64,000 nucleotides of DNA, taken from contig OZ026604.1 in assembly GCA_964020085.1 (NCBI GenBank), positions 8,966,632-9,030,631 of the forward strand, given 5' to 3'. Below are positions 48,226 through 60,319 of this stretch, in pieces. The stretch's first letter is position 1. Each line of letters opens with the position of its first letter. A program made the position numbers and the translations under genes. Under the pieces are notes generated by a model. It was given only the letters and a program-made list of their open reading frames with translations. It ran no database searches and was not told the DNA's origin. Source of the stretch: Micromussa lordhowensis (taxonomy: Eukaryota > Cnidaria > Anthozoa > Scleractinia > Lobophylliidae).

Positions 48226-48292
48226 AAAGTTAAGCCCTGTTCGGCGGGGTTCTTACTTGGCTGGGTGACCAAAGATGAATACCCCGTGTTCT
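48226..48292 (+). promoter_or_regulatory. 5S-rRNA-like block with box A/box C similarity (unit A)
   Basis: AGTTAAGC (48,228-48,235) and CTTACTTGGCTGGGTGACC (48,252-48,270), then GAATACCCCGTGTT, follow the order and spacing of the 3' two-thirds of animal 5S rRNA (AGTTAAGC, TACTTGGATGGGTGACC, GAATACCGGGTG). T-runs that could end Pol III transcription follow from 48,300. The first ~45 nt of 5S are not recognisable, so this is a 5S-derived element, not a gene. Confidence 0.6.
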
Positions 48293-48421
48293 AATAATTC
48301 CTTTTTTCCTTTTCTTTTGTTTTTTTTTTCCTTCCTTGCCAAGGCGATATCTAAGACTACAGAACTCCCAGCCTTGTATAATGTCTTTTCTTTTATTTAT
48401 CAACTATTCAATAAATAAAGA

Positions 48422-48567
48422 AGCCGTGTATACACTATGATAAAACACGACGGGCATTTGAGAACACAAGAGAAATGTAGAAAACACGAGCCGCAAGGGA
48501 GTGTTTTCTACATTTCTCGAGTGTTTTCAAATGTCCGGCGTGTTTTATCACAGTGTAATACACGGCT
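48422..48567. repeat. Foldback repeat (unit A)
   Basis: AGCCGTGTATACACT..ATAAAACACG at the left pairs with CGTGTTTTATCACAGTGTA..CACGGCT at the right, with arms of about 68 bp. The apex at 48,484-48,505 is ACACGAGCCGCAAGGGAGTG. Confidence 0.9.
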
Positions 48568-49504
48568 AAGGCTTTTTCATTTGCTTTATGATATAGATTT
48601 TACACGCCGCGAGTAGAAACAACAAAGCACACAGGTCGACAGGCTGACGCAATTTAATCATCGCAAGCTACTTGGAAGTCGTGAACATTGTTATATCACA
48701 TTGCGTAACAGCGTTTGTGTGGGAATGTAACGATCGATCGATGTAAATAGTTCGAAAAATAGAAGAGAAATTGAATAAAAACGACTTACTTCGGCTCTTC
48801 TGTGTGTTACTTTTGTCTCCCTGTCGTTTTAGGGCAGTTTCAATGCGATTTCAGAGAGTTTCATTTTCATCGTTTTCCTCTCTATATACATTCCTCAAGG
48901 TAGGCAACTCGAGCGTCGAGGCCCAACAGATCGACTGAAAGAAAACAGCCGTAAATTCGTTCCAAGAGCTGCCATCGCCTCAAGATTCCAACTAGAGCAC
49001 GTCCGATAGTTGCTCTAACCATTGCTTCCCTTCGATATTCCTCCCCGGTGGGTGACCCTGGTGAACAATATCCCTTCACCCAGGTGTGGCGGTAATTTGA
49101 ACCAAAAGGCCGGGTCGCTTAGCCATTTTTTAACGGTCGGTGCATGAAACATGGGGCGTGTTTAAAACACGAAACGGCGAAATGACGAAATGTCCCTCAA
49201 GCTAGCCTAAACTGCGCTTCGGTTAGCCCAGGGCGCAGAAAAGAATGGGCGGTGAAACGCTAGCTCGGCTACAAAAGTAACTTAGTCTCTTTCCCCTGCG
49301 TAAATTTCATTGTGACCTTTTCTAGGCTAAAGTAGTCGCACGTAGTCAGAGTTTCAAAACACGTACCCACGGGTGGTAACCTCCTCGCCAGTCAGAGTTT
49401 CAAAACCCATGAGCTGAACGAAATCGAGACGAATACAGTAATTGTTCATTTAGTACAATCTATCACAAAGAGTGTTAAAGTTTTCGAACTACCTACTATT
49501 TTAG
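48568..49504 (+). other. Leader/intron before the P-like coding exons (unit A)
   Basis: No THAP-type Cys2CysHis motif or other N-terminal exon was found. It ends at a CTATTTTAG acceptor (49,504). A minus-strand 65-codon ORF exists here in both copies but looks incidental. Confidence 0.5.
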
Positions 49505-52430
49505 GTGCCAACGGGCTATGGAAATGTGTCTTCGGCTACAGTTAAGAAAAGATTTGCCCAATCAGATGAAAAGCCAAGCAGATCAAGAAAAAAGCTGTTT
49601 GATTTTCCCAGTATGGATGTCCCGTTGACAACTTCGCCACCTGTGTCCTATATTCCTTCAACTCCCTCCTGTGCTACACCCAACGAAACCAGCTCAGTTT
49701 ACGTGGATGATACAAGAGAACATGAAACAGTGAGCTTTGAGAGAAAGCCCTTGTCAAATATCAGTAACGGTCAGAAACTAGATAGCTCTAGGGTACCTCT
49801 GCTCGTTGAAAACGACACACCCCTCACAACTGATGAGCTACTGTTATATGCACTTATGATAACTTCATTTCCTACGGAGACATTTTCCAAGAAACATTCG
49901 GTAGAAAAATATGAAAGGATTGTCGAAGGAGTCCACCGAGTTAATGGCGTACATTATAGTAGTCAAAGCGTTAGGAACTATTTTTATCGAGTTCGCAGAA
50001 ATGAAGTTAAAGGTGTTGGAAAAAAGTAAAGGTGTCTGTAGATGGAAGAATGCGTTTGCAAGAAAAGAAAGAATGTGTTTGCAAGCTTGTGCAATTAGAA
50101 GCAAGGGCTCTTGGATCACTACTTATGGGAGAAGTTTTACAAGAAATTGCTAAAGTGTCGTTGATTGAAAACTTAAATTCCTGTTGTGCTGAGACTGTAT
50201 CTCATAAATCAAAGGAAGAAAAGCCGGATGAAAAAGAGGTTCTCACCCAGCAATTGCAAATTAACGAGGCTCGCAGCATTTTTATAAATGACCTACTGCA
50301 CTAGATGGAGAGTGGAGCTTTTACGAACAGAAAACTGTTCACTTCTATTTTTTTGGAAATTACTCAGGTATGCTGAAAGAGAGGTTAAGTTGTATGCTGA
50401 GGGGAGATAGAATTTATACGTGGAAGGAATTGAAAGGGATATTGAAGTAAAGGGGGCAGTTTTCCCAAAACCAGTGAAAACATATGGAGATGTCGTTTAC
50501 CTGCTGAATCTAGTTGGAAATTTGAAAGTGTGCCATGGGTGTGATTATCAAAAGTACGAGTCATTTTTGCCTGCTGACTGTGACTGTGGCAAACCTGTCT
50601 TCATGACCAAAGACAATAAACCAGCACGATTTGTTGAGAGGCTGTTAAATGAAGCCAACAAGAAAATTATTCGGTCTACAAAATGTCTTATTTTCATCAG
50701 AAATGACGAGGATTTGGAAACATCAAACTGCTGTGTTTTATGCCAAAGTGCTAATCACCATCTCAGAACTTTAAAATCGATCCAGAAAAAGTAATCCAAA
50801 CAACGACTCATCTAAAACAAAATTTGAATATATGTCAACTAGGATGAGCTTGTCAATCCGGCGAGAAAATCAGCAAAGGAATTGAAATACCTAAGACAAA
50901 AGACTGAGAGACTGGAAGAACACAGGAAGAAAATGACTTCCGTTGGCCCTAAATCAGACAGTGATTTAAAATACATATTCATTAAACTGCATGAAGGTGT
51001 GGACAAAACAAAACAAAAGTTAAAAAATCCCGTATGTCAATGGAACAAATGTGACAAAAAGTTTCAACATGTCGATGAGCTTTATTGCCACTGTAAAGAG
51101 CACATTGATAAACTGGACACAGCTGGTATTGCACCAATCAACAGACTATATTCATGCAAATGGACAGGGTGCACTAAAACATACAACAAGTTAAAGCTGT
51201 TGCAAAATCATTTGAGAGATCACACTGGAAATGCTAGTGATGAGTTCTTAGAAATATTGCTAAAGGACCAAGCTAAAGCACTCAACACCCCTGCAAAGCA
51301 AATGCGATGGCACCCACTAGTAATCCAATGGTGTCTTAAAATGTACTGCAAATCACACAGCATTTACAATGATATGCGGTTATCAGGAGGCTTAAAATGC
51401 CCCCAAATGTGGATGGCATTCAAGTACTGTTTAATCAATGAAAAACAGATTTGACAAAATGAAGGTTCCAAAACATGCAAAGCTCGGTGGACTTTTCTTT
51501 GATGAGGTGAAAATTAAACAAGGGTTGGTGTTTGATAGAAGCACCTGGGAACTTGTTGGTTTCACAGATATAGTAAAGGATAACAATTTTGAAAGTGGCA
51601 CTTCTGTTAAAAGTGAAATAGCTACCCATGTACTACAGTTTTTCTTTCGAAGTATATTCTTTAAATTTGACTTTCCATGTGCCTATTTTCTAACCAAAGG
51701 GGCTACTTCCCTTCAAATCAACAGAGTGTTTTGGCTTGGTGTGAGCATGCTTCATAGCTATGGCTTTCAAGTAATACTATCATGCTGTGATGTGGCATCA
51801 CCAAACAGAACTTTCATAACAATGAACAGCATAAATGAGTCACACAGCAAAGGATTAAACCCATTTAGTGGACAGCCTATCTTTTTTCTCAGATCCTCCT
51901 CATTTAATGAAAAAACTGAGGTACAATTTGTACAACAGTGGTTTTAAAGATAAACACAGTAGATACACAAGAAATTGGAAAAAGAATGGAAAATACCTTA
52001 TTTGGGACCACATTTATGCTGTCTTTAACAGAGAAAAGCAACGTAGTCTTTTTGCAACTGATCTGAGACATTCTCACATTCACCTAGACAGCCCCAGTAA
52101 AATGAGAGTGAAACTTGCCGTTGAAACACTGTCTTCAAAGGTAGCTACACAAATTTGAAAATGATGCAACTTCATCCACTAAAGAATTCGTTCTTACTTG
52201 TGAAAAATTCTGGAAGGTATTTGATGACTCAAAACCAATCAGAAATGAAAATGATGCAAGAATTCAAGTACTCGATGAGGTCCTTGAGTACTTTCAAGAG
52301 TGGAAGGAATCTTTGCCTCGCCTATATCATACTAACTCTGAGCAAGGACTTCATAGCCTGGGAGACTATGTTTGACCTCTATGTAATATACTGTAAGTGC
52401 ATGACAAAGAGTATTTTATCAGGTTGTTAA
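49505..52430 (+). pseudogene. P-element-like transposase with C2H2 fingers, copy A (no C-terminal exon)
   Basis: After the acceptor: a Ser/Pro-rich region (49,505-50,029); a regulatory helical region (50,032-50,304); YGDVVYLLNLVGNLKVCHGC and DNKPARFVERLLNEANKK (50,420-50,794); two C2H2-type fingers of Cx4C spacing, CQWNKCDKKFQHVDELYCHC and CKWTGCTKTYNKLKLLQNHL (50,882-51,454); the P-type catalytic core with GGLFFDEVKIKQGLVFD (Asp codon 51,501) and ILSCCDVASPNRTF (Asp 51,789) (51,438-51,947); then SDPPHLMKKLRYNL and HSHIHLDSPSKMRVKLAVET (51,868-52,158). Stops after NDLLH and in YAEGR-stop are shared with copy B. The private lesion is a 16-nt extra stretch after HHLRTL. The exon carrying the last catalytic Glu is absent from this unit. 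Confidence 0.88.
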
Positions 52431-52917
52431 GTCAACAGGGAAATTAAAAGTTGGGGCTTATTACCCTAAAAAATGAACAGTCTAGGCTATCTTAGATGGT
52501 ATTTCCTGTAGTCTTTGAGGCTCCAAGCAACAGATTTAACTATTTAGCAAACAACAATAGAGGAATGCCACTTATCAAAAATGCAAGACAAAAAGCTCCA
52601 CCAGGCTCACCCAACATGATCCTACACCTAATCCTTATTTTCTTGAATTGGAAAACATCAGATGCCTCACAATATAGCAATGCTTCTGAAATTCAAGGTT
52701 ATCTGACTTATCACGTTCATGCACCTGATTGTAAATAATATGTAAAATGTATGTGCCAAATGAAGTTATTCTTTCCTTTCTTTTACATTACTCCCATATC
52801 TGCTCAAGAATAAAAAGGAAAGAAGGGTAAAATTGTATAGTAGAGTTAAGAGGGCACTACAAAAAAGGTTTTTCAAGACCCAAATTTCAATAGCATTAAT
52901 CGCTTAGATTGAGCACC
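52431..52917 (+). other. Tail of unit A
   Basis: An 80-codon ORF (52,496-52,738) is preserved in both copies (PSNRFNYLANNNRGMPLIKN), but I cannot place it in a family. It may be a late P-like exon or chance. Compared with unit B, about 10 nt are missing at CAACAGGG near 52,440. Confidence 0.4.
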
Positions 52918-52942
52918 AACGTAGTCACTATATCCGCTCAAC

Positions 52943-53010
52943 AAAGTTAAGCCCTGTTCGGCGGGGTTCTTACTTGGCTGGGTGACCAAAGATGAGTACC
53001 CCGTGTTCTA
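52943..53010 (+). promoter_or_regulatory. 5S-rRNA-like block (unit B)
   Basis: Same as in unit A: AGTTAAGC at 52,945-52,952 and CTTACTTGGCTGGGTGACC at 52,969-52,987. One substitution (GAGTACCCC for GAATACCCC) distinguishes it. Confidence 0.6.
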
Positions 53011-53139
53011 ATAATTCCTTTTTTCCTTTTCTTTTGTTTTTTTTTTTCCTTCCTTGCCAAGGCGATATCTAAGACTACAGAACTCCCAGCCTTGTATAAT
53101 GTCTTTTCTTTTATTTATCAACTATTCAATAAATAAAGA

Positions 53140-53285
53140 AGCCGTGTATACACTATGATAAAACACGACGGGCATTTGAGAACACAAGAGAAATGTAGAA
53201 AACACGAGCCGCAAGGGAGTGTTTTCTACATTTCTCGAGTGTTTTCAAATGTCCGGCGTGTTTTATCACAGTGTAATACACGGCT
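53140..53285. repeat. Foldback repeat (unit B)
   Basis: Identical in design to 48,422-48,567, with arms of about 68 bp around the same CACGAGCCGC apex. Confidence 0.9.
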
Positions 53286-54207
53286 AAGGCTTTTTCATTT
53301 GCTTTATGATATAGATTTTACACGCCGCGAGTAGAAACAACAAAGCACACAGGTCGACAGGCTGACGCAATTTAATCATCGCAAGCTACTTGGAAGTCGT
53401 GAACATTGTTATATCACATTGCGTAACAGCGTTTGTGTGGGAATGTAACGATCGATCGATGTAAATAGTTCGAAAAATAGAAGAGAAATTGAATAAAAAC
53501 GACTTACTTCGGCTCTTCTGTGTGTTACTTTTGTCTCCCTGTCGTTTTAGGGCAGTTTCAATGCGATTTCAGAGAGTTTCATTTTCATCGTTTTCCTCTC
53601 TATATACATTCCTCAAGGTAGGCAACTCGAGCGTCGAGGCCCAACAGATCGACTGAAAGAAAACAGCCGTAAATTCGTTCCAAGAGCTGCCATCGCCTGA
53701 TAGTTGCGATAGTTGCTCTAACCATTGCTTCCCTTCGATATTCCTCCCCGGTGGGTGACCCTGGTGAACAATATCCCTTCACCCGGGTGTGGCGGTAATT
53801 TGAACCAAAAGGCCGGGTCGCTTAGCCATTTTTTAACGGTCGGTGCATGAAACATGGGGCGTGTTTAAAACACGAAACGGCGAAATGACGAAATGTCACT
53901 CCAGCTAGCCTAAACTGCGCTTCGGTTAGCCCAGGGCGCAGAAAAGAATGGGCGGTGAAACGCTAGCTCGGCTACAAAAGTAACTTAGTCTCTTTCCCCT
54001 GCGTAAATTTCATTGTGACCTTTTCTAGGCCAAAGTAGTCGCACGTAGTCAGAGTTTCAAAACACGTACCCACGGGTGGTAACCTCCTCGCCAGTCAGAG
54101 TTTCAAAACCCTTGAGCTGAACGAAATCGAGACGAATACAGTAATTGTTCATTTAGTACAATCTATCACAAAGAGTGTTAAAGTTTTCGAACTACCTACT
54201 ATTTTAG
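53286..54207 (+). other. Leader/intron before the P-like coding exons (unit B)
   Basis: Near-identical to 48,568-49,504 but with a ~15-bp deletion and local rearrangement near 53,697 (CCTGATAGTTGCGATAG). No coding exon was found. Confidence 0.5.
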
Positions 54208-57200
54208 GTGCCAACGGGCTATGGAAATGTGTCTTCGGCTACAGTTAAGAAAAGATTTGCCCAATCAGATGAAAAGCCAAGCAGATCAAGAAAAAAGCTG
54301 TTTGATTTTCCCAGTATGGATGTCCCGTTGACAACTTCGCCACCTGTGTCCCATATTCCTTGCACTCCCTCCTGTGCTACACCCAACGAAACCAGCTCAG
54401 TTTACGTGGATGATACAAGAGAACATGAAACAGTGAGCTTTGAGAGGAAGCCCTTGTCAAATATCAGTAACGGTCAGAAACTAGATAGCTCTAGGGTACC
54501 TCTGCTCGTTGAAAACGACACACCCCTCACAACTGATGAGCTACTGTTATATGCACTTATGATAACTTCATTTCCTACGGAGACATTTTCCAAGAAACAT
54601 TCGGTAGCAAAATATGAAAGGATTGTCGAAGGAGTCCACCGAGTTAATGGCGTACATTATAGTAGTCAAAGCGTTAGGAACTATTTTTATCGAGTTCGCA
54701 GAAATGAAGTTAAAGGTGTTGGAAATAAGTAAAGGTGTCTGTAGATGGAAGAATGCGTTTGCAAGAAAAGAAAGAATGCGTTTGCAAGCTTGTGCAATTA
54801 GAAGCAAGGGCTCTTGGATCACTACTTATGGGAGAAGTTTTACAAGAAATTGCTAAAGTGTCGTTGATTGAAAACTTAAATTCCTGTTGTGCTGAGACTG
54901 TATCTCATAAATCAAAGGAAGAAAAGCCGGATGAAAAAGAGGTTCTCACCCAGCAATTGCAAATTAACGAGGCTCGCAGTATTTTTATAAATGACCTACT
55001 GCACTAGATGGAGAGTGGAGCTTTTACGAACAGAAAACTGTTCACTTCTATTTTTTTGGAAATTACTCAGGTATGCTGAAAGAGAGGTTAAGTTGTATGC
55101 TGATGGGAGATAGAATTTATACGTGGAAGGAATTGAAAGAGATATTGAAGTTAAGGGGGCAGTTTTCCCAAAACCAGTTAAAACATATGGAGATGTCGTT
55201 TACCTGCTGAATCTAGTTGGAAATTTGAAAGTGTGCCATGGGTGTGATTATCAAAAGTACGAGTCATTTTTGCCTGCTGACTGTGAGTGTGACAAACCTG
55301 TCTTCATGACCAAAGACAATAAACCAGCACGATTTGTTGAGAGGCTGTTAAATGAAGCCAACAAGAAAATTATTCGGTCTACAAAATGTCTTATTTTCAT
55401 CAGAAATGACGAGGATTTGGAAACATCAAACTGCTGTGTTTTATGCCAAAGTGCTAATCACCATCTCAGAACTTTAAGTAATCCAAACAACGACTCATCT
55501 AAAACAAAATTTGAATATATGTCAAAGGATGAGCTTGTCAATCCGGCGAGAAAATCAGCAAAGGAATTGAAATACCTAAGACAAAAGGCTGAGAGACTGG
55601 AAGAACACAGGAAGATAATACTTCCGTTGGCCCTAAATCAGACAGTGATTTAAAATACATATTCATTAAACTGCATGAAGGTGTGGACAAAACAAAACAA
55701 AAGTTAAAAAATCCCGTATGTCAATGGAACAAATGTGACAAAAAGTTTCAACATGTCGATGAGCTTTATTGCCACTGTAAAGAGCACATTGATAAACTGG
55801 ACACAGCTGGTATTGCACCAATCAACAGACTATATTCATGCAAATGGACAGGGTGCACTAAAACATACAACAAGTTAAAGCTGTTGAAATCATTTGAGAG
55901 ATCACACTGGAAATGCTAGTGATGAGTTCTTAGAAATATTGCTAAAGGACCAAGCTAAAGCACTCAACACCCCTGCAAAGCAAATGCGATGGCACACACT
56001 AGTAATCCAATGGTGTCTTAAAATGTACTGCAAATCACACAGCATTTACAATGATATGCGGTTATCAGGAGGCTTAAAATGCCCCCAAATGTGGATGGCA
56101 TTCAAGTACTGTTTAATCAATGAAAAACAGATTTGACAAAATGAAGGCTCCAAAACATGCCAAGCTCGGTGGACTTTTCTTTGATGAGGTGAAAATTAAA
56201 CAAGGGTTGGTGTTTGATAGAAGCACCTGGGAACTTGTTGGTTTCACAGATATAGTAAAGGATAACAATTTTGAAAGTGGCACTTCTGTTAAAAGTGAAA
56301 TAGCTACCCATGTACTACAGTTTTTCTTTCGAAGTACATTCTTTAAATTTGACTTTCCATGTGCCTATTTTCTAACCAAAGGGGCTACTTCCCTTCAAAT
56401 CAACAGAGTGTTTTGGCTTGGTGTGAGCATGCTTCATAGCTATGGCTTTCAAGTAATACTATCATGCTGTGATGTGGCATCACCAAACAGAACTTTCATA
56501 ACAATGAACAGCATAAATGAGTCACACAGCAAAGGATTAAACCCATTTAGTGGACAGCCTATCTTTTTTCTCAGATCCTCCTCATTTAATGAAAAAATTG
56601 AGGTACAATTTGTACAACAGTGGTTTTAAAGATAAACACAGTAGATACACAAGAAATTGGAAAAAGAATGGAAAATACCTTATTTGGGACCACATTTATG
56701 CTGTCTTTAACAGAGAAAAGCAACGTAGTCTTTTTCAACTGATCTGAGACATTCTCACATTCACCTAGACAGCCCCAGTAAAATGAGAGTGAAACTTGCC
56801 GTTGAAACACTGTCTTCAAAGGTAGCTACACAAATTTGAAAATGATGCAACTTTATCCACTAAAGAATTCATTCTTACTTGTGAAAAATTCTGGAAGGTA
56901 TTTGATGACTCAAAACCAATCAGAAATGAAAATGATGCAAGAATTCAAGTACTCGATGAGGTCCTTGAGTACTTTCAAGAGTGGAAGGAATCTTTGCCTC
57001 GCCTATATCATACTAACTCTGAGCAAGGACTTCATAGCCTGGGAGACTATGTTTGACCTCTATGTAATATACTGTAGTGCATGACAAAGAGTATTTTATC
57101 AGGTTGTTAAGTCAACAGGGGCAGATCAGGGAAATTAAAAGTTGGGGCTTATTACCCTAACAAATGAACAGTCTAGGCTATCTTAGATGGTATTTCCTGT

Positions 57201-58269
57201 AGTCTTTGAGGCTCCAAGCAACAGATTTAACTATTTAGCAAACAACAATAGAGGAATGCCACTTATCAAAAATGCAAGACAAAAAGCTCCACCAGGCCCA
57301 CCCAACATGATCCTACACCTAATCCTTATTTTCTTGAATTGGAAAACATCAGATGCCTCACAATATAGCAATGCTTCTGAAATTCAAGGTTATCTGACTT
57401 ATCACGTTCATGCACCTGATTGTAAATAATATGTAAAATGTATGTGCCAAATGAAGTTATTCTTTCCTTTCTTTTACAATACTCCCATATCTGCTCAAGA
57501 TTAAAAAGGAAAGAAGGGTAAAATTGTATAGTAGAGTTAAGAGGGCACTACAAAAAAGGTTTTTCAAGACCCAAATTTCAATAGCATTAATCGCTTAGAT
57601 TGAGCACCATGCCTTGGAATAATCTCTACTTCCAAACTTCTTGTGATTCCCATCTAGTATAAGCTTTTGTGTGCAAAAAGACAACTCTTTATTGATGCAC
57701 TTTTTAGTGTCAAAGCTAGGGCCCCACATAAAAAAAAATCCATATACTTGACCGGGCAGTAAATGGCATTTCTATTTTTCTTTCCTTGCTGCTTTATTTG
57801 TTTGGATGTTGGGGGGGGGGGGGGGTAATATTGTCAGGTACAGAGAAATTTGGACTCAAAATGCCCTGACTTTGGAGGACCCAACACCCCTACTTTTTGG
57901 AGTAATACAACTTTGTTTTGAATTTTTCTTTTACAGATGTAAATTTCAGCTACCAAGGAATTACTGCATTTTATGCGGACCGAAGAGTTTGTGAATGAAT
58001 ATGGAGAGCTTTTCCTAATCCTGAACAAAATCAATCAAGACTTTGTGGAGTCTTTCTTCTCATGTCAAAGACAAATGTGTGGAGGGACTCAGAACATGAC
58101 TGCATTTGTGTATGGCTATAATGTGAATGGATACACAACATTTCAAGCCACAAAGGCACTAACCAGCAAGCAAACTAATGTTTATGAATATGCAAGACGC
58201 ATATGCATATGTTTATGCAAGAGGCCCTGTCTTATTTCGATGGTGAGCAAGAACTTCCACGAAGAATAA
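54208..58269 (+). pseudogene. P-element-like transposase with C2H2 fingers, copy B, with C-terminal exon
   Basis: Same domain order as copy A, with ORF pieces at 54,208-54,732, 54,735-55,007, 55,123-55,653, 55,683-55,919, 55,894-56,136, 56,120-56,629 and 56,550-56,747. Catalytic Asp codons are at 56,183 and 56,471. Beyond the duplicated unit, after a TTTTACAG acceptor (57,936), a further exon encodes LILNKINQDFVESFFSCQRQ (Glu codon 58,048) and QMCGGTQNMTAFVYGYNVNG. This corresponds to the C-terminal NQD..E..FF block of P-type transposases. Private lesions are GAAGATAATA for GAAGAAAATGA near 55,615, a 2-nt loss in TTGAAATCA near 55,888 and a 1-nt loss in TTTTTCAACTG near 56,734. It is not translatable as one protein. 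Confidence 0.88.
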
Positions 58270-58980
58270 ACAATGATGGAACATGTAATATGATAGAATG
58301 GTTTGTTGAAATATGAAGTATCATTATCTGCACAGTACCAGCAAAAACGTTTTCTCAAAGAAAAGTTATGAAAATACGTTTTACAATATAATTTCCTTCA
58401 TTGGACAACTTTAAAATATGTGATTGAAGGGCTTAGAACAAAAGTGCTTTATGTTGAAAATGAACTTTTTGCACACTCTGGAATTATTATTGCATCTACA
58501 TGCACTCTACACTTTGCAAAGAAAATTATGTCTGGGGGTAGCCATGGAGAGGCTCACTACTGGTTAGGTTAGCTTTGTTCATGGGTCCATGGCAAGCTGT
58601 TGACAAAAAATATAATCAAATATGTATCTTAACACATATCACTAAAGACCAATTAAAGAATGCTGCAATTGAATGGAGAATATGCTGTCTTTCTTTGATT
58701 CCAAAAATGTTATTAATTTTATCAGCCACAGCAAAATACAGTGACAAAATGAATCTTTAAAGACCTGTCATTTATTAGAGGGGGGGGGGGGAAGCTGGTG
58801 CGAATGGGGGGGGGGTCATTATATTTTATGTGGCCAAAAAGGGGAGGGTCACCAGAAATTTAAGCATTTGTTTGTAAACATTACTGTTCACAGACAAAAG
58901 TAAATAAAAAATAAAATATATTTTTAAACAAATAAGTCCTTTGAACAGCAAGATTTTTAAACTGTAATAATGATCAACCA
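58270..58980. other. Sequence downstream of the P-like element
   Basis: AT-rich, with G homopolymer runs at about 58,780-58,815. A longer G run lies upstream at about 57,809-57,826. AAATAAAAAATAAAAT at about 58,901 could serve as a polyadenylation signal for either strand. No gene was recognised. Confidence 0.45.
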
Positions 58981-59510
58981 GAACCCTTAGCACATAACCC
59001 AAATATCTTCCTGTAATGCTTGAGGGAAAGCCAGACTACATACATTAAGAATGCAAAATATTGTGATATAAAGAAAATGGTACATACTTTTCAGGATACT
59101 TGATATTGACAACTTCCACACTTGAGAAGAATTTTTTAGAGTGTCAATCTGCTTTGCTTTGCCCTTGCCAGAAAAGCATGGAAGATCCAGACTTTTGAGA
59201 ATTCTGACCAATCCTTTGCCCGTAAGAAAATGCAAAGGTGAGCTGGCATCGCCTTCCTTTAAACTTGCAAGAAATTGCTCCACTTTTTCTGGAATTTCTG
59301 CATTTTTTCTAAGCTCTGTAACAATACCTGGAGTGGCATCTTGAGCCTTAGCAGCATTTTCTCCCCCCTCTGTTCTCGTCTTCCTGGTGGCTGTGTTTTT
59401 AGTTGATTTAGGTAGACTTTGCCGCAAGCTTTGGCTTCACTTCTGAGGCTTTAATTGAAGTTGCTCTCTAATTATCTGTTGCTTAGATTTCAGAAACATG
59501 GTGACAATAC
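58981..59510 (-). pseudogene. Fragment of an unrecognised protein with SAP-like helix (minus strand)
   Basis: Minus-strand frames give MFLKSKQQIIREQLQLKPQK-stop, then KNAEIPEKVEQFLASLKEGD and GKGLVRILKSLDLPCFSGKG. The latter resembles a short SAP-type helix-turn-helix. Allowing one base slip in the A6 run near 59,131 and a ~70-bp intron (GTATGT..CTCAAG, about 59,024-59,090), the tail could read VEVVNIKYPEKHYRKIFGL. The left neighbour is the P-like C-terminal exon (convergent) and the right neighbour is the LINE. Family unknown. Confidence 0.35.
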
Positions 59511-60319
59511 GTTGAAGAAGTACAATGTATCGCAGGAGCTGCTTTTGCATATCCACTGGCTTTAAAAATGACCTAAATGACCTAATGGAATTCACTGAAT
59601 CAAATAAAGTCCCTGGTATATTGCTCTTCATAGACTTTGAAAAAGCCTTCGATACGTTGGAATGGCCCTTTATCCAACACGCGCTAAAATTCTTCAATTT
59701 TGGCCCAAACATTCGGAAATGGATCTCAGTACTTTATAATGATGTTGAGTGTGGAGTTATTAACGGAGGATACATGACTAACTACTTTCGGGTGTCAAGA
59801 GGCGTAAGGCAAAGATGCCCTCTGAGTTCCTTACTATTTATCCTATGCGTAGAAATTCTGGCACAAAAAATACGTCAAAATCCTAAAAGTACGGGTATTG
59901 AACTACCTTATTCTTGTGAAGCTAAACTAAGTCAATTCGCTGATGACACTACATTAATATGCAAGGAAACTTCGTCCCTGCGTGAAAGTATGTCGGTATT
60001 GGGAAAGTTTGGCGATATCTCAGGTTTAAAGCTAAACAGCAAAAAGACAAAGGCTCTGTGGATAGGCTCATTGAAAAACAATAAAAGTAAACCTCTTGAA
60101 ATAAATGTCTCCACTGATCCAATTAAAATCTTAGGAACGTACATTTCACATGACAGCGATGAAAACAATAACCTGAACTTTTTTCTTAAAATCCAAAAGA
60201 TGAAAACCAAACTAAACATTTGGTTGTCTCGTGACCTCACTCTAATGGCAAGAACCCTACTTGCTAAAACGTTAGGAATCTCAAAATTGGTAAATACGGC
60301 CTCGATGCTAACTGTTCCA

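Larger units (their letters stand above)
48201..52917 (+). repeat. Tandem duplication unit A (4,717 bp), P-like element minus its last exon
   Basis: The unit starts AACGTAGTCACTATATCCGC and ends ATTGAGCACC. The next base begins unit B with the same start. It contains a 5S-like block, a foldback repeat, a ~1-kb leader and the P-like transposase exons. Differences from unit B are scattered substitutions and small indels only. Confidence 0.95.
52918..57609 (+). repeat. Tandem duplication unit B (4,692 bp)
   Basis: A direct head-to-tail copy of unit A that starts immediately at its end. The right junction is ATTGAGCACCA then TGCCTTGG, which is unique sequence. Only one or two bases (CA/A) are shared at the junctions. 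Confidence 0.95.

Noticed and set aside
48226..48292. Genuine 5S rRNA gene
   Set aside because: The first ~45 nucleotides of 5S are not recognisable and several conserved positions differ. It is better called 5S-like.
48882..49079. 65-codon minus-strand ORF, also in unit B (53,600-53,782)
   Set aside because: It is conserved only because the whole unit is duplicated. Copy B has an internal deletion and no known motif is visible.
52496..52738. 80-codon ORF conserved in both tandem units as a separate gene
   Set aside because: Conservation follows from recent duplication of the whole unit. No start context or family was recognised.
57809..58815. G-run stretches as G-quadruplex regulators
   Set aside because: They are homopolymers rather than spaced G-tracts. 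Length variation or sequencing artefact is the simpler reading.
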